Origin: JAAFKA01 sp043748455
GTDB taxonomy: Bacteria > Bacteroidota > Bacteroidia > Cytophagales > Thermoflexibacteraceae
NCBI GenBank assembly: GCA_043748455.1
Contig: JAYTNF010000437.1
Location: 1-10,813 of the forward strand
Direction: 5' to 3'
DNA length: 10,813 nucleotides
The notes below the pieces were generated by a model. That model saw only the letters and a list, made by a program, of their open reading frames with translations. It had not been told where the DNA came from and did not search any database. Positions 6,253-10,813 of this stretch are shown in pieces. Positions within the stretch are counted from its first letter, which is position 1. Each line of letters opens with the position of its first letter. The position numbers and the translations under genes are program-made.

Positions 6253-7191
6253 TTAATAATTTTGCAACACAGCCAAACTCTCTGTTTTATCAATAGCTAA
6301 TTGTTTTTGCATACCTTTTAAGGATTCAAATTTTTCTTCTCCTCTTAATTTTTTTATGAAAAATACCGTTAATTTTTCATCATAAATTTCTTTGTCAAAA
6401 TCAAAAATATTGACTTCTATGCTTCTTGCCAGGTCATTTCCGAGTGTTGTACGTTTGCCAATATACAACATGCCTTTAAAATTTGTGTGGTTATAAGTTA
6501 CTAAAACCGCATAAATGCCTTCTTCGGGAATAAGTTTTTGACTTTCAGAAGGTTGTAAATTTGCGGTAGGAAAATTTATAGTACGTCCTATTTGCTGACC
6601 TTTTACCACAGTTCCTGTAATATGATATGGAAAATGTAGAAATTCATTAGCTAATTCGATATCGCCATGTTCTAAGGCTTTGCGAATTTTGGTGCTGCTG
6701 ACTGCAATTTCGTCTATTTCTTGGGCAGGAATTTCTTCTACTGAAAAGCCAAATTTTGCTTCATTTTGTTTCAAATATTCAAAACTTCCTTCTCTATTTT
6801 TACCAAATTTATGGTCATAACCAATGACTAATATTTTGGTATTCAAGGATTTAAGCAAAATATTTTCAATAAAAATTTGCGAACTTTGTTCAGAAAATTC
6901 TTTGGTAAAAGGAATTACCACAAAATGATTAATTCCAAAAGATTTAGCCAATTCAATTTTTTCGTCGAGTGTTGTCAGCAATTTTAAATCTTTTTGCTCT
7001 GGAAATAATACCAAACGAGGATGCGGGTGATAAGTTAATAACACACTTTCTGCATTTTGATATTGTTCTGTCAATTCTATAACACGCCGCAAAATCCGCT
7101 GATGTCCAAAATGCACACCATCAAAAGTGCCACTTGTAACAACGGCAAAAGTTAAAGGACTAAATTCTTTTGTATCGTAATAAATTTTCAT
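6253..7191 (-). CDS. ribF: Bifunctional riboflavin kinase / FMN adenylyltransferase (FAD synthetase)
   Basis: A 312-residue protein, the usual length for bacterial RibF. It phosphorylates riboflavin to FMN with ATP and then adenylates FMN to FAD in the cytosol. The N-terminal nucleotidyltransferase module shows the (H/G)xGH-type motif GTFDGVHFGH at 21-30, YHPHPRLVLFP near 54-64, GYDHKFGKNREG at 124-135 and the ISSTxIR-type motif VSSTKIR at 164-170. The C-terminal flavokinase module starts near 185 with GTVVKGQQIGRTINFPTANL at 193-212, containing the PTAN nucleotide/metal-binding motif (208-211), and continues with EEGIYAV and IEVNIFDFD, whose Glu259 is the expected catalytic base. All key motifs are intact. 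The ATG at 7191 overlaps the TGA of a four-codon reading frame just upstream (7202-7188). It lies 121 nt downstream of carB on the same strand with a long palindrome between, so co-transcription is possible but unproven. No FMN riboswitch is visible upstream. Confidence 0.96.
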   Translation of the reverse strand: MKIYYDTKEFSPLTFAVVTSGTFDGVHFGHQRILRRVIELTEQYQNAESVLLTYHPHPRLVLFPEQKDLKLLTTLDEKIELAKSFGINHFVVIPFTKEFSEQSSQIFIENILLKSLNTKILVIGYDHKFGKNREGSFEYLKQNEAKFGFSVEEIPAQEIDEIAVSSTKIRKALEHGDIELANEFLHFPYHITGTVVKGQQIGRTINFPTANLQPSESQKLIPEEGIYAVLVTYNHTNFKGMLYIGKRTTLGNDLARSIEVNIFDFDKEIYDEKLTVFFIKKLRGEEKFESLKGMQKQLAIDKTESLAVLQNY

Positions 7192-7216
7192 AAAATTTTC
7201 ATAACAACATTTATAA

Positions 7217-7299
7217 TTTTACTTTGTCATTCTGAGCAAAGCGAAGAATCTGATATATTGCACCAGATTCTTCGCTTTGCTCAGAATGACAAAATAAAA
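7217..7299. repeat. Long palindrome of the TCATTCTGAGC...GAAGAATCT type
   Basis: Arms 7223-7252 and 7264-7293 are perfect reverse complements over 30 bp around an 11-nt loop; allowing one mismatch the arms reach 36 bp (7217-7252 with 7264-7299). The mismatch is C-A in plus-strand RNA and G-U in minus-strand RNA. I recognise the core 'GTCATTCTGAGC..AGCGAAGAATCT' as a widely dispersed intergenic repeat in Bacteroidota and some other phyla; its origin is not settled. It sits between carB and ribF and could end or attenuate the carB transcript, though no U tract follows on the minus strand. Confidence 0.8.
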
Positions 7300-7312
7300 C
7301 AAACAAATTTCC

Positions 7313-10126
7313 CTAATTTGTCAAATACAAGTTTCTTTCCTCATACAATTTTAAGAAATAATCATCAGTCAAATCCTCGATAAAATAAATGGCTTCGCCT
7401 GTCGATTTCATTTCGGGTCCGAGTTCTTTATTCACATTTGGAAACTTATTGAATGAGAACACAGGAACTTTAATTGCATAACCATTCTTAACAGGGTTAA
7501 AAGTAAAATCTTTTACTTTCTTTTCGCCTAACATTACTTTTGTTGCAAAGTTGATGTAAGGTTCTTGGTATGCTTTGCAAATAAATGGCACTGTTCGGCT
7601 TGCACGTGGGTTAGCTTCAATGACATAAACCATTTCATTTTTAACTGCAAATTGTATGTTAATAATGCCGACAGTATTCAGTGCTAAGGCTATTTTTTTG
7701 GTGTGTGCCTCAATTTGTGCAATGACGTTATCACTCAAATCAAAAGTTGGTAATAAGGCATTTGAATCTCCCGAATGAATTCCCGCAGGCTCAATATGTT
7801 CCATAATTCCAATAATATACACATCTTCACCATCACAAATTGCATCAGCTTCTGCCTCTATGGCTTTCTCTAAAAAATGGTCGAGTAAGACTCTATTTTT
7901 AGGGTCTTCTTTCATAATATTTATCACATGTTCTTCGAGTTGCTGGTCGTTAATTACAATTTTCATACTCTGTCCACCAAGCACATAAGAAGGTCTAACC
8001 AACAACGGATATTTCAGTTTCCGAGCCAATTCTATTGCTTGTTCTGCGTCTTCAATAACTCCGTATGCAGGATAAGGAATGTCATTTGCCTTCAATAAAT
8101 CTGAAAACCTACCTCTATCTTCCGCTAAATCAAGGCTTTCGTAATTTGTGCCAATAATTGGAATACCGTAACGATGCAATTTTTCGGCAAGTTTCAACGC
8201 TGTTTGTCCACCTAATTGCACAATGACACCAATAGGTTTTTCGTGTTGAATGATGTCATAAAGATGTTCCCAAAACACAGGTTCGAAGTATAATTTATCT
8301 GAAATATCAGGGTCTGTTGAAACCGTTTCGGGATTGCAATTTACCATAATTGTTTCATAACCACACTCTTTTGCGGCCAACACACCATGCACGCATGAAT
8401 AGTCAAATTCGATGCCTTGTCCAATACGATTTGGACCTGAACCTAAAATGATAACTTTCTGTTTATCAGAAGGTTGCGACTCATTTTCATCGCCAAAAGT
8501 TGAATAATAGTAAGCCGTTTTTGCCTCAAATTCGCCTGCACAAGTATCAACTAATTTATAAACTCTTTTGATACCTAAATCATTGCGAAGTTTGTTTACT
8601 TCACTTTCTAAACAGCTTAATGCGTGTGCAATTTGTCGGTCTGAAAATCCTTTTTGTTTGGCAACTTTTAATAATTGTTGTGGAATTGTTGCTATTTCAT
8701 ACTTAGCAATTTCCTTTTCTACCAACACCAATTCCTCAACTTGTTGCAAAAACCATTTATCAATTTTAGTCAATTTTTGCACAGTTTTAAAAGGAATTCC
8801 CAACTTAAAAGCATCATAAATATGAAACAAACGTCCACCACTTGGAAACTCTAAGCTATGTAAGATTTCGGCTTGATTTGTCAATTCTTTTCCATCTGCA
8901 CCTAAGCCATTTCGTTTAATTTCCAAAGATTGACATGCTTTTTGTAAAGCCTCTTGAAAATTGCTACCAATTCCCATTGCCTCACCAACAGACTTCATTT
9001 GCAAACCTAATGTGGTATCAGAGCCTTTAAATTTATCAAAATTCCAACGTGGAACTTTCACAATGACATAATCAATCGTAGGTTCAAAACACGCAGAAGT
9101 AGTTTTTGTAATTGGGTTTTTAATTTCGTCAAGTGTATAACCTAATGCTAATTTTGCAGCAATTTTTGCAATCGGATAACCTGTTGCTTTGGACGCTAAG
9201 GCAGAAGAACGTGAAACTCGTGGATTAATTTCTACTGCCACAATATCGTCATTTATTGGATTTACGGCAAATTGCACATTACAACCACCAGTAAAATTAC
9301 CAATTCCACGAATCATTTTTATTGCCAAAGTACGCATTTTTTGGTAAACCGTATCGGGCAAAGTCATCGCAGGTGCAACTGTTATTGAGTCGCCAGTATG
9401 AACTCCCATCGGGTCAAAATTTTCTATTGAACAGATAATCACCACATTATCAGCCACATCACGCAATAATTCTAACTCAAATTCTTTCCAACCACTAATA
9501 CTTTGCTCCACCAAAACCTCGTGCATTGGCGAACAATCCAAGCCGTGTTTTAAGGCACTATCAAAATCTTCTGCTTTATTGACAAAACCGCCACCTGTTC
9601 CACCCAGCGTAAAAGATGGACGAATAACCAGAGGAAAACCAATTTCTTGGGCAATTTCATAACCTTCAAGATATGAATTTGCAGTTCTTCCCTTGCATAC
9701 ACCCACGTTGAGTTCTATCATTTTTTGGCGAAATAACTCTCTATCTTCCGTTGTGCGAATGGCGTTGGTATCGACACCAATCATTTGGACACCATATTTT
9801 TTCCAAATACCAGCTTTTTCGCAGTCAATAGCTAAATTTAATGCCGTTTGACCTCCCATTGTAGGCAAAACGGCATCAATTTTATGTTTTTTCAGAATTT
9901 CTATGATAGATTTCTTCTCTAATGGCTTTAAATAAATATGGTCGGCTGTAACCTTATCTGTCATAATCGTGGCAGGATTTGAGTTGATTAACACAACTTC
10001 AATACCTTCTTCACGCAAAGAACGTGAGGCTTGCGAACCAGAATAATCAAATTCGCAGGCTTGTCCGATAATAATTGGACCTGAACCAATAATTAAAACG
10101 GTTTTGATGTTAGGATTTTTTGGCAT
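7313..10126 (-). CDS. carB: Carbamoyl-phosphate synthase large subunit, short form without the MGS-like allosteric domain
   Basis: A 937-residue protein. With the glutaminase subunit CarA it makes carbamoyl phosphate from bicarbonate, ammonia and two ATP, feeding pyrimidine and arginine synthesis in the cytosol. The first synthetase half (about 1-400) has GSGPIIIGQACEFDYSGSQA, NPATIMTD, LPTMGGQTALN, IRPSFTLGGTGGG (168-180) and EINPRVSRSSALASKATGYP (299-318). An oligomerisation segment (about 400-550) includes IDKWFLQQVEEL and RVYKLVDTCAGEF. The second half (about 555-937) repeats the motifs: GSGPNRIGQGIEFDYSCVH, NCNPETVSTD, VRPSYVLGGQSM (710-721) and EANPRASRTVPF (837-848). The protein ends about 30 residues after GPEMKSTGE, where E. 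coli CarB (1073 residues) continues into the UMP/ornithine-binding MGS domain. No remnant of that domain follows the TAG. I recall similarly short CarB proteins in Flavobacteriia and Cytophagia, so this is probably a lineage form, not a broken gene. carA is absent from the window. Confidence 0.97.
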   Translation of the reverse strand: MPKNPNIKTVLIIGSGPIIIGQACEFDYSGSQASRSLREEGIEVVLINSNPATIMTDKVTADHIYLKPLEKKSIIEILKKHKIDAVLPTMGGQTALNLAIDCEKAGIWKKYGVQMIGVDTNAIRTTEDRELFRQKMIELNVGVCKGRTANSYLEGYEIAQEIGFPLVIRPSFTLGGTGGGFVNKAEDFDSALKHGLDCSPMHEVLVEQSISGWKEFELELLRDVADNVVIICSIENFDPMGVHTGDSITVAPAMTLPDTVYQKMRTLAIKMIRGIGNFTGGCNVQFAVNPINDDIVAVEINPRVSRSSALASKATGYPIAKIAAKLALGYTLDEIKNPITKTTSACFEPTIDYVIVKVPRWNFDKFKGSDTTLGLQMKSVGEAMGIGSNFQEALQKACQSLEIKRNGLGADGKELTNQAEILHSLEFPSGGRLFHIYDAFKLGIPFKTVQKLTKIDKWFLQQVEELVLVEKEIAKYEIATIPQQLLKVAKQKGFSDRQIAHALSCLESEVNKLRNDLGIKRVYKLVDTCAGEFEAKTAYYYSTFGDENESQPSDKQKVIILGSGPNRIGQGIEFDYSCVHGVLAAKECGYETIMVNCNPETVSTDPDISDKLYFEPVFWEHLYDIIQHEKPIGVIVQLGGQTALKLAEKLHRYGIPIIGTNYESLDLAEDRGRFSDLLKANDIPYPAYGVIEDAEQAIELARKLKYPLLVRPSYVLGGQSMKIVINDQQLEEHVINIMKEDPKNRVLLDHFLEKAIEAEADAICDGEDVYIIGIMEHIEPAGIHSGDSNALLPTFDLSDNVIAQIEAHTKKIALALNTVGIINIQFAVKNEMVYVIEANPRASRTVPFICKAYQEPYINFATKVMLGEKKVKDFTFNPVKNGYAIKVPVFSFNKFPNVNKELGPEMKSTGEAIYFIEDLTDDYFLKLYEERNLYLTN

Positions 10127-10149
10127 ATAGGAAAAAAGCTAATTTTGTG

Positions 10150-10157
10150 CAAAAGTA
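10150..10157 (-). promoter_or_regulatory. Possible -7 element of the carB promoter
   Basis: On the minus strand, TACTTTTG (10157-10150) matches TAnnTTTG and lies 24 nt before the carB ATG, giving a very short leader of about 15 nt. The nearest upstream TTTG (10172-10169) is only 11 nt away, too close for a normal -33 element, so the call rests on the -7 match alone. Confidence 0.3.
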
Positions 10158-10280
10158 TAAATATTTGACAAAGTTTGCTATTTTTTGGAGAGAAAAAGCT
10201 AATTTCTAAGGAATATTTTATGTTAAACTATATTCTTAAAACTCTACGGAAACGAATTTGCTCTGGAAACTTAGCGAAAT

Positions 10281-10309
10281 ATAAGTTATTTTTAATACAA
10301 ATAACTTAT
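10281..10309. other. Perfect 11-bp A+T-rich hairpin
   Basis: ataagttattt (10281-10291) and its exact complement (10299-10309) flank a 7-nt loop. No gene ends close by on the plus strand, and the carB start is about 155 nt away, so its role is unclear; it could be a regulatory palindrome or a remnant repeat. Confidence 0.5.
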
Positions 10310-10386
10310 TAAATTGTATCATATCATTTTTTGTGAGATGTTTTCAACGGCAAGGTTGTTGCAAAATAGCAATAAAGTTATTAAAA

Positions 10387-10446
10387 ACTTTGCAGCTAAA
10401 AGTAACCCTCGTCAAAGGGTTTGGTACATACTATACAACTCACATA
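10387..10446 (+). repeat. Structured repeat element, diverged copy (copy B)
   Basis: This stretch aligns over about 60 nt with the reverse complement of 10748-10810. Shared blocks are TTGCAG, AACCC, GGGT, GGTACA, ACTA, CAACT and ACA, in the same order and nearly the same spacing. Most differences are transitions, with C/G in the other copy and T/A here, as expected of an old decaying copy. It can form a hairpin AACCCT-cgtcaa-AGGGTT (10404-10409 with 10416-10421). A further partial copy in opposite orientation lies at 10343-10356 (ttcaacggcaaggt). Confidence 0.65.
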
Positions 10447-10540
10447 TTTTAGTCTAAGTTGAGTACTGTTGCACCTGTAAATAAATTCTCTTTAAAATAA
10501 GCTATTAGCATTTTTTTTTATAGTTTTGTTTTGATTAAAA

Positions 10541-10584
10541 TAATGTAAGTTGCGTAGTGCTTGTACCACAGACTTTAGTCTGTG
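10541..10584. repeat. Half copy of the structured repeat joined to a GACTTTAGTC palindrome
   Basis: The 19 nt at 10541-10559 (taatgtaagttgcgtagtg) are identical to 10748-10766, and both continue into TTGTACC. Here the sequence then enters an 8-bp-arm palindrome CACAGACT-tt-AGTCTGTG (10567-10584), whereas the copy at 10748 enters a G+C-rich hairpin element. The palindrome belongs to the same type as 731-820. Confidence 0.75.
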
Positions 10585-10685
10585 ATTTTCTAAAATTACA
10601 ATTTGGTAAACCATTAAAAATACTTATTTTTAGTACGTTTATTGTAAATTTTGCTAATTAAAGTTATGATAAAATCACAGACTAA
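10575..10685. repeat. 15-bp inverted repeat of the CAGACT palindrome flank
   Basis: ttagtctgtgatttt (10575-10589) and its exact complement (10671-10685) flank 81 nt of A+T-rich sequence. A further cagactaaagt lies at 10709-10719. Together with the direct repeats at 10541 and 10748 this makes a nested arrangement of about 225 nt, possibly a composite of several repeat insertions. Confidence 0.6.
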
Positions 10686-10747
10686 GGTTTTTATTATCAA
10701 TATTTTACAGACTAAAGTGTGTTATACATTTATTTTGTCTTATTACT

Positions 10748-10810
10748 TAATGTAAGTTGCGTAGTGAATTGTACCGCACCCTTGGCGGGGGTTGCCTTCA
10801 ACTGCAAGGT
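10748..10810 (-). repeat. Structured repeat element, G+C-rich copy (copy A), runs to near the window end
   Basis: Read on the minus strand it begins ACCTTGCAGTTGAAGG, continues through AACCCCCGCCAAGGGT and GGTACAATTCACTACG, and ends CAACTTACATTA. It is much richer in G+C than the sequence around it. Possible stems are CCTT/AAGG and GC(a)ACCC/GGGTGC with one bulged A. In copy B the first stem reads CTTT/AAAG, a paired change that keeps the pairing. The element may extend past the window. Confidence 0.65.
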
Positions 10811-10813
10811 CAT

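Larger units (their letters stand above)
10127..10813. other. 687-nt stretch without a gene, rich in hairpins and repeats
   Basis: I see no coding sequence here: reading frames are short and A+T-rich, and none carries a recognisable motif. The region holds the carB upstream sequence, an imperfect direct repeat (aaaaagctaattt near 10134 and 10193), an A+T-rich hairpin (10281-10309), and from about 10343 to the window end a dense set of interspersed repeat copies in both orientations, listed separately. It does not contain carA or any RNA gene that I recognise. Confidence 0.7.

Noticed and set aside
7192..7312. FMN riboswitch (RFN element) upstream of ribF
   Set aside because: The gap is only 121 nt, mostly taken by the 30-bp-arm palindrome, and none of the conserved RFN blocks are visible.
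7313..7500. carB truncated by a frameshift
   Set aside because: The protein ends cleanly at a domain border, and no frame downstream encodes MGS-like sequence; a lineage-specific short form fits better.
10343..10446. tRNA or other known RNA gene
   Set aside because: There are several short stems, but no cloverleaf, no conserved T-loop (GTTCRA) and no A/B-box-like spacing.
10541..10766. Insertion sequence bounded by the 19-nt direct repeats
   Set aside because: The ~190 nt between the repeats has no transposase, and the repeats themselves belong to a dispersed element, so they are not target-site duplications.

Overview
The window reads as ordinary chromosome from a low-G+C member of the Bacteroidota, probably a Cytophagales-like lineage. 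Four things point there: no Shine-Dalgarno sequence precedes any start; the minus strand carries a good TTTG-N17-TAnnTTTG promoter at 6121-6093; several genes start with Sec signal peptides ending in 'FAQ' or 'AYAQ'; and the large carbamoyl-phosphate synthase subunit stops at the end of its second synthetase half. The lineage is inferred from these traits, since I could not run a search.

Layout, left to right. (1) A 5'-truncated GT9 glycosyltransferase (ADP-heptose:LPS heptosyltransferase type) on the plus strand. (2) A palindromic repeat, then a plus-strand exported helical-repeat (TPR-type) protein. (3) A second palindromic repeat cluster between the convergent ends of that gene and a small minus-strand exported protein with a Lys/Pro/Thr-rich linker. 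(4) A divergent intergenic region, then a plus-strand exported leucine-rich-repeat protein with 15 full 23-residue repeats. (5) A long inverted repeat and a terminator block between convergent genes. (6) A minus-strand run: a single-pass membrane coiled-coil protein with its own promoter, ribF (riboflavin kinase/FAD synthetase), a 30-bp-arm palindrome, and carB. (7) About 690 nt without a gene upstream of carB, filled with hairpins and interspersed repeats.

Two genes have firm biochemical roles. RibF makes FMN and FAD. CarB makes carbamoyl phosphate for pyrimidine and arginine synthesis; carA is not next to it. The GT9 enzyme belongs to LPS or other surface glycan assembly. The TPR, small exported, LRR and coiled-coil proteins are envelope proteins of unknown function. 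Nothing shows that these genes form one system; the frequent strand changes argue for separate units.

I found no mobile-element gene, CRISPR array, toxin-antitoxin pair or defence system. The least explained material is the intergenic repeats. At least three palindrome types occur. One structured element, in two complete diverged copies and one half copy (10387-10810), shows a paired base change in a possible stem and an apparent exchange of its left half for a different palindrome.
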